NCBI RefSeq assembly: GCF_001696615.3
Contig: NZ_CP032279.1
Coordinates: 558,001-622,000 of the forward strand
Reading direction: 5' to 3'
DNA from: Acinetobacter sp. WCHAc010034
GTDB taxonomy: Bacteria > Pseudomonadota > Gammaproteobacteria > Pseudomonadales > Moraxellaceae
DNA length: 64,000 nt
A program made the position numbers and the translations under genes. The first letter of the stretch is position 1; each line of letters opens with the position of its first letter. Of the stretch, positions 24,877 through 34,388 are shown piece by piece. The notes under the pieces were generated by a model that did no database searches, was not told the origin of the DNA, and saw only the letters and a list, made by a program, of their open reading frames with translations.

Positions 24877-25101
24877 TTAACGTTTGATAGAACGTGACAT
24901 ACCAGCAAAACGCTGCTTGAACTTGTCGATACGGCCGCCAGTGTCAACGCTTTTTTGCTTGCCAGTGTAGAATGGGTGACAAGCTGAGCATACGTCAAGG
25001 TAAAGTGTTTCTTTACCAACAGATGAACGGGTTTCGATTACGTTGCCGCAAGAGCAAGTAGCAACTAATTTTTCGTATTTTGGGTGAATATCGGCGCGCA
25101 T
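24877..25101 (-). CDS. rpmE: 50S ribosomal protein L31, zinc form
   Basis: A 74-aa ribosomal protein. The four Cys at 16, 18, 38 and 41 (TCSCGN and [10 protein letters not shown]) are the zinc-binding set of the C+ form. A zinc-free paralogue, if present, is elsewhere. Single gene closed by a strong terminator. Confidence 0.96.
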   Translation of the reverse strand: MRADIHPKYEKLVATCSCGNVIETRSSVGKETLYLDVCSACHPFYTGKQKSVDTGGRIDKFKQRFAGMSRSIKR

Positions 25102-25306
25102 CGTCGATTACTCCATAAAGTTTAAGAAGGTTTTGCTGTCATCGCAATTGACCACTCTCCTGCGCGGGCAGGAGGAAGATGCTGCAGGCAGCAGATCAAC
25201 ACCATAACAGACCATTCTTTTGGCCCACCGAGACGGATTCCGTCAGAGCTAAGCGCAACAAGTGGGCGCTATTATACGGAAAAAATCTGCATAAAGCGAA
25301 CTATTC

Positions 25307-26281
25307 TTAGTCCTTTCCCGCCGCCTGCCTGCCCCAGTAATTGGCGATTACACCGCAGACCATCAGCTGGATCTGGTGGAAAATCATAATCGGCAGAACA
25401 ATCATGCCCAGAGGCTGGCCAATGAATAAAATCTGCGCCATCGGCACGCCGCTGGCCAGGGTTTTCTTGGAGCCGCAGAAGAAAATCGCTTTCTGGTCGT
25501 CGCGGCTGAAACCCATCCAGCGCGGAATATACAGCGCCAGCAGCATGGTTGTGGTCAGCAGCACGGAGCAGGCTGCAATCAGCAGCAGCAGGGTGGATGC
25601 GCTAACCTGATGCCACAGGCCGGCAATCACCGCGCTGCTGAATGCGCCATACACCACCATCAGGATGGAACCCTGATCAAAAGCTTTGACAATGCCCGGC
25701 ATTTTCTGCATATACGGAAAAACATAAGGCCGGAGCAGCTGCCCTAAAATAAACGGAATCAGCAGCAGCAGGGTAATTTGAATAATCGATGAGGTTGGAT
25801 CAAAGCCGTGATCGGACTGGCCTAAAATAAAAAAGCTGACCAGAACCGGCGTAATAAACATGCCGATAATATTCGAGAATGACGCGCTGCAGATAGCCCC
25901 CGCCACATTGCCCTGCGCAACCGAAGTAAAGGCGATGGAAGACTGCACCGTAGACGGCAGAAAGCACATGAACAAAAAGCCCCAGTACAACTCCTGCCCC
26001 AGCAGAGGCACAAGCACCGGCTTCGCCATAAGGCCTAAAATCGGAAATAAGGCAAAGGTAAAGGCAAAAACCAAGGCATGCAGCTTCCAGTGCATCAGGC
26101 CCTGCATCACCGCTTCGCGGGAAAGCTTAGCGCCATGCAGAAAGAACAGAATGGCGATCGCCGCGGTGGTAATCACGCTGAAAATTTCAGCAGGCTTTCC
26201 AGAAACCGGCAGAAAAGTCGCCAAAATAACCATCACAAATAAAAGTATTGTAAAGCGGTCCAGCGCCAGCATTTTCAGCAT
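25307..26281 (-). CDS. Bile acid:sodium symporter family transporter (YfeH-like)
   Basis: A 324-aa membrane protein with about ten hydrophobic segments, matching the SBF-like family of E. coli YfeH. The start ILLFVMVILATFLPVSGKPAE and FFLHGAKLSREAV are characteristic. It would exchange an organic anion with sodium; the substrate of this subfamily is not established. It stands alone with no partner gene nearby. The ATG at 26281 is used; an in-frame ATG three codons in is also possible. Confidence 0.85.
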   Translation of the reverse strand: MLKMLALDRFTILLFVMVILATFLPVSGKPAEIFSVITTAAIAILFFLHGAKLSREAVMQGLMHWKLHALVFAFTFALFPILGLMAKPVLVPLLGQELYWGFLFMCFLPSTVQSSIAFTSVAQGNVAGAICSASFSNIIGMFITPVLVSFFILGQSDHGFDPTSSIIQITLLLLIPFILGQLLRPYVFPYMQKMPGIVKAFDQGSILMVVYGAFSSAVIAGLWHQVSASTLLLLIAACSVLLTTTMLLALYIPRWMGFSRDDQKAIFFCGSKKTLASGVPMAQILFIGQPLGMIVLPIMIFHQIQLMVCGVIANYWGRQAAGKD

Positions 26282-26357
26282 GTCTACATCCTGTATGTTT
26301 TATTTAATTGATTAAGGCTTAGATAAAAATTTCACCGCTTTATGCAGCAGAAAAAAA

Positions 26358-26404
26358 GCCCAGCAAGATAAATTTACCTAACGGTAAGTTCTATCTTACT
26401 GGGC
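26358..26404 (-). terminator. Long-stem terminator after gloA
   Basis: GCCCAGCAAGATA (26358-26370) pairs with TATCTTACTGGGC (26392-26404), one mismatch. On the minus strand TTTTTTT follows. The loop contains a second palindrome, TTACCTAACGGTAA-like. Confidence 0.75.
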
Positions 26405-26473
26405 CAGATGAATAAAGCTACTTTTTCAGCTCAATGTTCATCATTTCGCCAGGCTATGGCCTGATATCCGCGC

Positions 26474-26875
26474 TCAGTTATTGCGCGCGTTTTCATCCTG
26501 CTGAATCAGCTCAATTTTGTAGCCGTCCGGATCTTCAACAAAAGCGATTACTGTTGTTCCGCCTTTCATCGGGCCAGCTTCGCGCACCACATTGCCGCCG
26601 CGCGCTTTGATGTCTTCACAGGCTTGATAGGCATCATCAACTGCAATGGCGATATGGCCATAGGCATTGCCCAGATCATAACTGGCGGTGTCCCAGTTAT
26701 GGGTCAGTTCCAGCACGGTATTGTTCTGTTCATCGCCATAGCCGACAAAAGCCAAAGTAAAGCGGCCTTCTTCATAGTCGCGCTTACGCAACAAAGTCAT
26801 ACCCAGCACTTCAGTATAGAACTGCAAAGAGCGTTCTAAATTGCCTACTCGCAGCATGGTATGCAGCATCCGCAT
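26474..26875 (-). CDS. gloA: Lactoylglutathione lyase (glyoxalase I)
   Basis: A 133-aa enzyme that isomerises the hemithioacetal of methylglyoxal and glutathione to lactoylglutathione. The four metal ligands of the family are visible: His5 (MLHTMLRV), Glu56 (TVLELTHN), His near 74 (GHIAIAVDD) and Glu near 122 (YKIELIQ). Length fits the short nickel-type bacterial enzyme. It is monocistronic with a clear terminator. Confidence 0.95.
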   Translation of the reverse strand: MRMLHTMLRVGNLERSLQFYTEVLGMTLLRKRDYEEGRFTLAFVGYGDEQNNTVLELTHNWDTASYDLGNAYGHIAIAVDDAYQACEDIKARGGNVVREAGPMKGGTTVIAFVEDPDGYKIELIQQDENARNN

Positions 26876-27032
26876 AATTCATTTTCCTGTTTATTCAGAG
26901 ATTGCCTGCCAATATAGGCAATGCAGCGCGATAATTCAATTTTCAGCAGAGAAAAAGCAGCCGTTTAAGCCGCAGCGGCGATCTGGCCGCTTTAAGCCTG
27001 CAGGCTTTATGTGCAGCATATCTACATAAAAA

Positions 27033-27065
27033 AAGCCTATTCCATCATAAAGATAAAATAGGCTT
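27033..27065 (-). terminator. Terminator after ampG
   Basis: AAGCCTATT (27033-27041) pairs with AATAGGCTT (27057-27065); on the minus strand the stem is followed by TTTTTTTATG. Confidence 0.8.
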
Positions 27066-27095
27066 CCGGCTGCAGAATCAGGCTGGGCACTAAAT

Positions 27096-29237
27096 TCAGC
27101 CTTGCTGAGCTTCATGCTCCCGCAGCAGCTTCGCTACCCAAACCACTAAAATCAGGATTGGAATGCCGATTAAGGTGGTCATCAGGAAAAATTTCGGATA
27201 GCCGATGCTGCTCACAATGGTTCCTGAATAGCCGCCTAAAATCTTCGGCGTTAAGGTCATGAGCGAGCTAAAAATCGCATACTGCACCGCAGTAAATGAC
27301 ACGCTGGTTAAGCTGGACAGGAAAGCGATAAACGCCGCGCCCGCTAAGCCGGATGCCAAGTTATCAACAATAATCGCAAAATACAGCCACAGCGGACTGT
27401 AAGGCTTAATCACCTTGCCTTTAACCTCAACAGCGCCATCGACAGCCTTGGCCAGATTGATCGGCTGCAGCTCAATATCCAGCGCATTTTCCCGAGCCGC
27501 AACGGTACTAACCTGATAGCTGCGCTCGCGGCTCATTTGCACCTGACTGCCGGCAAGCATCTGCGCAGTGATTTTCTTCGATGCCGAAGCAGCTAATGCT
27601 TCAGCCGGAATCGCTGCGGAGAAAATCCCCTCTTTGTCCAGCTTGGCTTCAAAAGGCTTTCCATCCAGCAGGATCTGAATTTTTTGACCGCCTTGCAGCG
27701 CCTGCGCATACTGGCCGCGCACCACAATGCTGTTGGCGGCTTCATGCGCGCTGACCACATTGTCTGAAGTTACAGGCAACAGCAGCATCTGGGCAGATTC
27801 AGCCCCTTGATTCAAATAAGGCAGTTCAGCAGCAGCCTGAGCACCGCCCTGCTGATAGCCTGCTGTTGCAGTAATAGCCTGAGCCGCTTTTAAAACCTCA
27901 ACAGGCACCTGAACTGTCCACGCGCCTGTTTCATCCGGCTGCGCCACGTACCGCTGCCCGCCGGCCGCTACGGTGACATCGCCTAAAGGCTGGCCGGACT
28001 TCACCAAGCCGATGAAAATTAAATTGGTTGAGCTGGCCAAAACTGCGCCGACAAACATCAGCTTCATAATGTTCATGCGCTGCGCCAGCAGGCCGCCGAG
28101 GAAGCCGCCCACCAGGCTGAAAATCACCCCGTAGACTTTGACCGCTTCCGCAATCTGCTCCTTACTGAAATTCAAGTCCTGATAGAAAACATTGGAAATC
28201 ACCCCGGCGATAATATCTGAAATGCGGTAGAAGCCGATCAGCAACAGCAGCACCAGAGCCAGCTTTATGCCGTAGCGCTTAAAGAAATCCGCAATCGGGT
28301 TGACCCAGGTTTCATAAGCCATCTGCCGATTTACCGCGCCCATTTTCACCAAGCATGCGCCAACAGCGGCCGCCGCAGCGCCGGAACCGATAAAGCGCGC
28401 CGCTTCAAAACAGAACAGCAGGAAGGAGTCCTTGATATTCAGCTGCGCCTTCAGCGCTTCCACTGCAGCGCCTGAATAGATATAGCTGAGCACAAAACTG
28501 ATCACGGCAGCAAAGAACACCGCGACCAGCCGGTAATAGTCAACGCGCTTATAGTCCTTGTGCGCGCGGTCAACCTGAGGTTCACGGATCAGCAGTGTGG
28601 TGCATATGCCCACCAGCATGACGCCGGCCATAGCTAAATAGGTAGTTTTCCATGCTTCATAAATATAGTTGCCTTTGGCTGTGCCTAAATAGGCCGCCAA
28701 AAACAGCGCGCCGGCGCCCGCCACAATCATGCCGATGCGGTAGCCGGCATTGTAGGTGGAAGCCAGAACCGTCTGCATTTCGGTTTCCGCCAGCTCAATC
28801 CGGTAGGCATCTATCACAATGTCCTGCGTCGCCGCGGAAAAACCCAGCAGCACCGCGCCGGCCGCCATCTGATACAAATAGCTTTGACCAAGGGACGGGT
28901 CTGAAAACGCCATGATGCAGATGGCGCAGATAATCAGGCACTGCGCAATCAGCAGCCATGCCCTGCGCCGGCCCAGCAGTTTAGTCAGCACAGGCACAGG
29001 CAGCTCATCAATTAGCGGCGCCCAGACAAACTTGAACGAATAGCCCAGCGCGGCCCAGCTGAAAAACGTCACGGCGCTTTTATCAATGCCGGCTTCACCC
29101 AGCCACAGCGACAAGCTGGAAAAAATCAGCAGGATGGGAATGCCGGCTGAAAACCCCAAGAACAGCATAATTAACGCGCGCCGGTCTAAAAACGCGGTAA
29201 ATGCCGATTTCCACCCGGAAGATTGAGTTGTCATCAC
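27096..29237 (-). CDS. ampG: AmpG-family muropeptide permease with large periplasmic-type insertion
   Basis: A 713-aa MFS protein that would import anhydromuropeptides from the periplasm for recycling. AmpG motifs are clear in the N-terminal half (FLGFSAGIPILLIFSSLSLW, then GFSAATQDIVIDAYRIE). E. coli AmpG has 491 aa; here about 200 extra residues (around 405-610) sit between two late membrane helices. The insertion is hydrophilic and looks like two beta-rich repeats, each with a W/F-x-V or FSA-type strand followed by PVEVLKAAQ or PAEALAASA. The protein then resumes with the last helices, so the insertion is not a frameshift. Recycling controls beta-lactamase induction in species with AmpR. 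Confidence 0.85.
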   Translation of the reverse strand: MMTTQSSGWKSAFTAFLDRRALIMLFLGFSAGIPILLIFSSLSLWLGEAGIDKSAVTFFSWAALGYSFKFVWAPLIDELPVPVLTKLLGRRRAWLLIAQCLIICAICIMAFSDPSLGQSYLYQMAAGAVLLGFSAATQDIVIDAYRIELAETEMQTVLASTYNAGYRIGMIVAGAGALFLAAYLGTAKGNYIYEAWKTTYLAMAGVMLVGICTTLLIREPQVDRAHKDYKRVDYYRLVAVFFAAVISFVLSYIYSGAAVEALKAQLNIKDSFLLFCFEAARFIGSGAAAAAVGACLVKMGAVNRQMAYETWVNPIADFFKRYGIKLALVLLLLIGFYRISDIIAGVISNVFYQDLNFSKEQIAEAVKVYGVIFSLVGGFLGGLLAQRMNIMKLMFVGAVLASSTNLIFIGLVKSGQPLGDVTVAAGGQRYVAQPDETGAWTVQVPVEVLKAAQAITATAGYQQGGAQAAAELPYLNQGAESAQMLLLPVTSDNVVSAHEAANSIVVRGQYAQALQGGQKIQILLDGKPFEAKLDKEGIFSAAIPAEALAASASKKITAQMLAGSQVQMSRERSYQVSTVAARENALDIELQPINLAKAVDGAVEVKGKVIKPYSPLWLYFAIIVDNLASGLAGAAFIAFLSSLTSVSFTAVQYAIFSSLMTLTPKILGGYSGTIVSSIGYPKFFLMTTLIGIPILILVVWVAKLLREHEAQQG

Positions 29238-29402
29238 ATTATTTTTGTCTAAAAACGATTGCTGCTATTCAAGCGCTTAATCAGATTTGTTTCAACAAGA
29301 TTTGTGAAATCATTGTTTTATTTTATGGAGAAAATCAGGGCACTTGCTTGATCTTTCTGCCGAATCCAGTATACCTTTGAATTCTGCCGTCATTAATTTG
29401 TT

Positions 29403-32045
29403 TTGGATTTAACAGTGCCGAAAAAACTCGAAAATATTCAATCTTCCCTATCTTCCAACCTGTCCGAACAAAACGTACAACCGCTGCCTGCAGCCCTGCA
29501 CAGCGTATTCGATCAGCCTGAAATTCAAGCGACGCTAACTAAAACAAAACTGGGCGCAGCGCAGCTGACGCACATGACCGATCTGAAAAAAATTCCAACA
29601 TCAACCAAGCGGATCAAGCCCTTAAATGACTTTTTAGGCCAAGACCGCGCCCGCGCTTCTGTTGAAGCCGGCATTGCGCTGCCGTATTCCGGCTACAACA
29701 TTTTTGCAGTCGGCACGGCAGGCTTGGGCAAGCGCACCATGATTAAGCGCCTGCTGCAGCAGCATGCCAAAAATATGCAGACCCCGAATGACTGGGTCTA
29801 TGTCAATAATTTCCAGCATCCGCGCCAGCCGCTGGCCCTGCAGCTGCCTGCCGGTCAGGCGCCTAAGTTTCAGGCGGCGCTGCATCAGACCTGGCAGATT
29901 ATTCTCAAGCAGCTGGAGCGGCGCTTTACGGCGGAAACTTACCACAACCGCATTGAACTGATCCGCCAGCAGACCGGCGACGTGCAGCAGCAGGCGCTGG
30001 TGGATTTGAACAAGGAAGGCGAAGAGCTGGATCTGAAACTGATTTCGCAGGATGATGAGCACTGCTTCGTGCCGGTGCAGCTGATAGACGGCAAGCTTCA
30101 GGAAATGTCCAAGGATGACATCAATGCGCTGAACAGCAAGCAGCGCGCGGAAATCGCCGCCAATATCCGCTACATGAATAAAAAGCTGGAACGCCTGGGC
30201 CTGCATTTAGGCGATCTGGAAGATGACGCGCGCGATCAGGTGCAAATCCTGAACCGCGATATCGCCAAGCAGGTAGTCATGCCGCGCATTGACCTGCTGC
30301 TGAATAAATTCGGCGAGATCAAGGGCCTTGAAGACTACCTGAAGTATTATGCGGAAGACATCATCAATAATGTTGAAATCGTGCTTGAGCAGGAAGAAGA
30401 CGATTTCACGCCAGGCCTCTTTAGCCGCGTGCCGTCGCGCTATCAGGCCAATATTATTGTGACTTATAAGCCGAATTCCGGCGCGCCGGTTATATTTGAA
30501 GACTTCCCGACGCACTACAACCTGCTGGGCCATGTCGAGCAGCTGACGCAGAACGGCACCATCACCACGGACTTTACCCTAATCCGCCCCGGCGCGCTGC
30601 ACAAAGCCAACGGCGGCTTCCTGATGCTGGAAGCTGAGCAGCTGCTGGAACAGCCTTATGCATGGCAGGGCTTAAAGCGCGCGCTGAAATCCGGCCAGCT
30701 GAAGCTGTCTTCCCTAGAGCATATGCTGACGCTGACCGGCAGCATCTCAATTGAGCCGGCGGCCATTCCCCTGAATATTAAAGTGGTTCTGCTGGCCGAG
30801 CCGGAAGTTTACTATGAAATTTTAGAGCTGGAGCCGGAACTGGGCAGCGTATTTAAAATCCGCGCTGACTTTACCGACACCCTGCAGCGCAATGAAAGCA
30901 ATGAACAGGCCTACATGCAGCTGATTGCGGACTATGTGCAGACCGACAAGCTGCTGCCGTTTGAGCGCTCTGCGCTGGCTGCCCTGCTGACCGACTCCAG
31001 CCGCCAGGCCGAAGACCAAAGCTCGCTGTCGCTGCATGCGCTGACTTTAGGCGATCTGATCCGCGAAGCGCATCACCATGCGGCGCAAGCCGGCGACAAA
31101 ATGGTGACAGATCAGCACATCAATATGGCGCTGGATCACCGCAAATACCGCCTGGGCTATTTGCGCGAGCTGTACTGGCAGGATTTGTCCCGCGGCACCC
31201 AGCTGATTGAAACCAAAGGCCACCGCCTGGGCCAGATCAATGCCCTCTCGGTGATTCACTATGCCGATGTTGAATTCGGCCTGCCTTCACGCCTGACCGC
31301 ATCGGTTTATCAAGGCGGCGGCGATATTCTGGATATTGAGCGCAGCGTAGAGCTGGGCGGCTCGCTGCATGCCAAAGGCGTGCTGCTGATGTCCAGCTTC
31401 TTAAAGGCGCACTTTGGCCGCGAGCAGATTCTGCATTTCTCTGCAGCGCTGGCTTTTGAACAGAGCTATGGCCAGGTCGATGGCGACAGCGCAACCGTGG
31501 CGGAACTTTCCGCGCTGATCTCAGCGATCAGCCAGCTGCCGATTGACCAGTCATGGGCGATTACCGGCTCGATGAATCAGCTGGGGCAAGTGCAGCCGAT
31601 TGGCGGTGTGAATGCCAAAATTGAAGGCTTCTTTGACGCCTGCAAGCTGCAGGGCCTGACCGGCAAGCAGGGCGTGATTATTCCGCGCCAGAACATGCAG
31701 CACCTGATGCTGCGCAAGGACGTGATTGAGGAAGTCGCGCAAGGCAGATTCCATATTCATGCCATTGACACCATTGATCAGGCGCTGGAAATTCTGATGG
31801 CGCGCCCTGTCGGCGCCTTGGACAAAAAAGGCCGCTACAGCAAAAATTCAATCTTTGCAGCCGTGATGGAGCAGTTGGAATACTGGCAGGCCATTGAAGA
31901 CGGCGCGGAAATTGAGGAAGAGCCGAAGAAGAAAAGCAAAAAGAAAAAAAAGGCCAAGAAAAAAGCCAAAGCGGAACAGAAAGCGCTTGAACAGGCTGAT
32001 GCGGTCGCCAAAGAGCTGCAGGCGGAACAGGCTGCCGAGAAGTGA
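29403..32045 (+). CDS. Lon-like ATP-dependent protease (AAA_32 + S16 domain)
   Basis: An 880-aa protein of the LonB-like group. The N-terminal AAA region has a modified Walker A, GTAGLGKRTMI near residue 105. The C-terminal S16 protease domain has the catalytic Ser in DGDSATVAEL and Lys in GGVNAKIEGF. A Lys/Ala-rich tail (about 835-880) follows the protease domain. No classical Lon substrate-binding N-domain is present. The frame begins with TTG at 29403; a GTG at 29415 is possible and neither has a strong ribosome-binding site. It is monocistronic. It probably degrades damaged or regulatory proteins, substrate unknown. Confidence 0.85.
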   Translation: MDLTVPKKLENIQSSLSSNLSEQNVQPLPAALHSVFDQPEIQATLTKTKLGAAQLTHMTDLKKIPTSTKRIKPLNDFLGQDRARASVEAGIALPYSGYNIFAVGTAGLGKRTMIKRLLQQHAKNMQTPNDWVYVNNFQHPRQPLALQLPAGQAPKFQAALHQTWQIILKQLERRFTAETYHNRIELIRQQTGDVQQQALVDLNKEGEELDLKLISQDDEHCFVPVQLIDGKLQEMSKDDINALNSKQRAEIAANIRYMNKKLERLGLHLGDLEDDARDQVQILNRDIAKQVVMPRIDLLLNKFGEIKGLEDYLKYYAEDIINNVEIVLEQEEDDFTPGLFSRVPSRYQANIIVTYKPNSGAPVIFEDFPTHYNLLGHVEQLTQNGTITTDFTLIRPGALHKANGGFLMLEAEQLLEQPYAWQGLKRALKSGQLKLSSLEHMLTLTGSISIEPAAIPLNIKVVLLAEPEVYYEILELEPELGSVFKIRADFTDTLQRNESNEQAYMQLIADYVQTDKLLPFERSALAALLTDSSRQAEDQSSLSLHALTLGDLIREAHHHAAQAGDKMVTDQHINMALDHRKYRLGYLRELYWQDLSRGTQLIETKGHRLGQINALSVIHYADVEFGLPSRLTASVYQGGGDILDIERSVELGGSLHAKGVLLMSSFLKAHFGREQILHFSAALAFEQSYGQVDGDSATVAELSALISAISQLPIDQSWAITGSMNQLGQVQPIGGVNAKIEGFFDACKLQGLTGKQGVIIPRQNMQHLMLRKDVIEEVAQGRFHIHAIDTIDQALEILMARPVGALDKKGRYSKNSIFAAVMEQLEYWQAIEDGAEIEEEPKKKSKKKKKAKKKAKAEQKALEQADAVAKELQAEQAAEK

Positions 32046-32090
32046 TCTGCAGCAATATTCAGTGTCCTGCCCTGCAGTAAGCCGGCAGAC

Positions 32091-32120
32091 AAAACCGGGG
32101 GAAGCCATTCGCCCGGTTTT
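32091..32120 (+). terminator. Terminator after the Lon-like gene
   Basis: AAAACCGGG (32091-32099) pairs with CCCGGTTTT (32112-32120), followed by CTATT. The T tract is short. Confidence 0.6.
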
Positions 32121-32158
32121 CTATTGCAGGCTTGCCAGCTTTGCATCCGCCATAAAAA

Positions 32159-32180
32159 AAGCGCCTTGATCAAGGCGCTT
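32159..32180. terminator. Terminator after grxD
   Basis: An 18-bp perfect palindrome GCGCCTTGATCAAGGCGC with flanking AA and TT; on the minus strand TTTTTTT follows. It closes grxD. Confidence 0.8.
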
Positions 32181-32197
32181 TCTAATATTCAGCTGAA

Positions 32198-32539
32198 TTA
32201 AGCTTCAGGAGCCGGGCTGTACTGTTCAACCAAAGGCTGCAGTTCACCTTTCTGGAACATATCAAGCATAATGTCGCTGCCGCCGATTAACTCGCCGTTA
32301 ATCCATAATTGCGGGAAAGTCGGCCAGTTTGCAATTTGCGGCAAAGTCGCGCGGATATCCGGATTTTCCAGAATATTGACATAAGCAAATGGACGGCCAA
32401 TTTGACTGAGCGCTTCTACAGCACGTGCAGAAAAACCGCATTGTGGGAACTGCGGCGTTCCTTTCATGTAAAGCAGTACAGCATGTTTAGCAATCTGGTC
32501 ACGAATTAACGCTTCTGTATCGCGTGCTTGTTCAGTCAT
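32198..32539 (-). CDS. grxD: Monothiol glutaredoxin Grx4
   Basis: A 113-aa iron-sulfur carrier with the active-site CGFS (PQCGFSARA). It moves Fe-S clusters with glutathione and BolA-type partners. The ATG at 32539 with GAGGA 7 nt upstream is chosen; the frame is open further upstream but has no site. Family length 110-115 aa. Confidence 0.94.
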   Translation of the reverse strand: MTEQARDTEALIRDQIAKHAVLLYMKGTPQFPQCGFSARAVEALSQIGRPFAYVNILENPDIRATLPQIANWPTFPQLWINGELIGGSDIMLDMFQKGELQPLVEQYSPAPEA

Positions 32540-32739
32540 TGATATATCCTCAATAAATCTGCCGAGCATTATACCCAAAACTGAGCAAAACAGTATGGCT
32601 AAAGCAATAATTCCAGTTTTATTTACAATCAGGCTTTAAATGCAGGGCGGTTTTTGCTTATATAGAACGCTAGGCGCATAAAACACATATTGCGCCCAAC
32701 CCGATTATTTTCAACCCTCAACAAGATAAGAGTTCAGTC

Positions 32740-33951
32740 ATGAATAACATTACCCTTGCGCCTGTGCAAACTGATCAACCGTCTCATTTGATGCCTGTGT
32801 TTGGCCGTCAGCCGATCAGCTTTGTCCGAGGCAGGGGTTCTTATCTGTACACAGCAGACGGCACTGAATACTTTGACGCGCTGACCGGCATTGCCGTGTG
32901 CGGCCTGGGCCATGCGCACCCTGCCGTGACTGAGGCGATTGCAGATCAGGCGGCGGCCCTGATTCATACCAGCAATTTGTTTGAAGTGCCTTGGCAGACG
33001 GCAGCTGCGCAAAAGCTGGCGGAAGCGGCCGGCATGGAAGAAATTTTCTTTTCCAACAGCGGCGCGGAATCCAATGAAGGCGCAATTAAAATTGCGCGCA
33101 AATTCGGCCAGCAGCAAGGCATTGCCAGCCCGAAAATCATTGTCGCGGAGCATTCTTTCCACGGCCGCACACTGGCTACGCTGGCCGCCACAGGCAACAA
33201 AAAGGTTCAGGAAGGCTTCGGGCCTTTGGTAGAAGGCTTTATCCGCGTTCCATTTGGCGACATTGAAGCGATTGAAGAAGCTGCGATTAACCATCCGGAT
33301 ATTGTGGCGATTTTAGTTGAGCCGATTCAGGGCGAAGGCGGCGTAAACACCGCGCCTCAGGGCTTCAGCTATTTAGAGGAAATCCGCCAAATCTGCAATC
33401 AGCACAACTGGCTGATGATGCTGGATGAAGTGCAGACCGGCAACGGCCGCACAGGCAAATACTTTGCCTATCAGCACACCAGCATTATTCCGGATGTCAT
33501 CACCACGGCTAAAGGCTTGGGCAACGGCTTCCCGATTGGCGCAGTCATGACGCAAGGCCGCGGCGCAGGCGTGCTGACAGCCGGCAATCACGGTTCAACT
33601 TACAGCGGCACGCCTTTAGGTTCGCGCGTGGTATATACCGTCATTGACACCATTCAAAAAGAGAACTTAACCGAAAATGCCTCAAAGATGGGCGCCTATA
33701 TTGTCGAACAGTTCAGAACGCAGCTGGCGGGGCAAAATGTCGCTGTGCGCGGTTTTGGCCTGATGATCGGCATTGAGCTGCCTAAAGCCTGCCCGGATCT
33801 GGTGCATATTGCGCGCGATGAATACAAAGTGATTCTGAACGTGACTGCAGGCTCTGTCATCCGCCTGCTGCCGGCCTTGAACATCAATAAGGAACAGGCC
33901 GACCAGCTGATTGAACGTGTAGTGAAAATGGTGAAAAACTATTTAGCCTGA
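32740..33951 (+). CDS. argD: Acetylornithine/succinylornithine aminotransferase
   Basis: A 403-aa class III PLP aminotransferase. The PLP Lys is in TTAKGLGNGFPIGA, and SNSGAESNEGAIKIAR and LDEVQTGNGRTGK are typical of the ArgD/AstC group. It makes N-acetylornithine in arginine synthesis and may serve in succinyl-diaminopimelate transamination. AstC cannot be excluded, but no ast genes lie nearby. Single gene. Confidence 0.9.
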   Translation: MNNITLAPVQTDQPSHLMPVFGRQPISFVRGRGSYLYTADGTEYFDALTGIAVCGLGHAHPAVTEAIADQAAALIHTSNLFEVPWQTAAAQKLAEAAGMEEIFFSNSGAESNEGAIKIARKFGQQQGIASPKIIVAEHSFHGRTLATLAATGNKKVQEGFGPLVEGFIRVPFGDIEAIEEAAINHPDIVAILVEPIQGEGGVNTAPQGFSYLEEIRQICNQHNWLMMLDEVQTGNGRTGKYFAYQHTSIIPDVITTAKGLGNGFPIGAVMTQGRGAGVLTAGNHGSTYSGTPLGSRVVYTVIDTIQKENLTENASKMGAYIVEQFRTQLAGQNVAVRGFGLMIGIELPKACPDLVHIARDEYKVILNVTAGSVIRLLPALNINKEQADQLIERVVKMVKNYLA

Positions 33952-33963
33952 TTTAAGACACAC

Positions 33964-34005
33964 TGAGCGGATCAGTCGTTTAAGCCTAAGCGCCTGATCC
34001 GTTCA
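33964..34005 (+). other. Stem-loop downstream of argD
   Basis: TGAGCGGATCAG (33964-33975) pairs with CTGATCCGTTCA (33994-34005), one wobble. No T run follows, so it may be a processing or 3'-stabilising structure, not a typical terminator. Confidence 0.45.
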
Positions 34006-34034
34006 GCGCCCGCCCTCCGGCGGCTTCTACTCCA

Positions 34035-34163
34035 TCAAATATGCAAGGCATAGCCGAGCAGCAAAAACAGCAATTGCAGGCTGACAACCGCTGCAAACAG
34101 CTTCCATCCTTTCTTGCGCAAAGCGGATTTATCCACTGCGGCATACATCACGGTTTTTGGCAT
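34035..34163 (-). CDS. 42-aa single-span membrane protein
   Basis: A frame MPKTVMYAAVDKSALRKKGW then a hydrophobic stretch (LFAAVVSLQLLFLLLGYAL) and HI end. GAGGTGA precedes the ATG at 34163 at a fitting distance. A basic N-terminal region followed by one helix suggests an inner-membrane peptide. No family recognised. Confidence 0.6.
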   Translation of the reverse strand: MPKTVMYAAVDKSALRKKGWKLFAAVVSLQLLFLLLGYALHI

Positions 34164-34349
34164 TGCGTCACCTCACTCAGAGATTCAATCCTGAACTTAT
34201 ATTGAGTTCGCCTCTTGCTTCCATATCGCATCTTCATTGCGCATAAAATGCACAAAAATCTTTTCACTCCAATATAAAAGCAAAATCCAAACCAAGTCCA
34301 GCGGGAGAACTAAAAATAAAAGAAAAACTAAAAATACAGCACAATAAAA

Positions 34350-34370
34350 AAACCGCCCGAAGGCGGCTTT
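34350..34370 (-). terminator. Terminator after purL
   Basis: GCCGCC-TTCG-GGCGGT on the minus strand followed by TTTTTTTATT, a compact UUCG-type hairpin. Confidence 0.88.
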
Positions 34371-34388
34371 TACAACACAAACTTCAGA

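Noticed and set aside
32734..33294. A 186-codon frame antisense to argD
   Set aside because: Opposite to a well-conserved enzyme gene and without plausible protein character.
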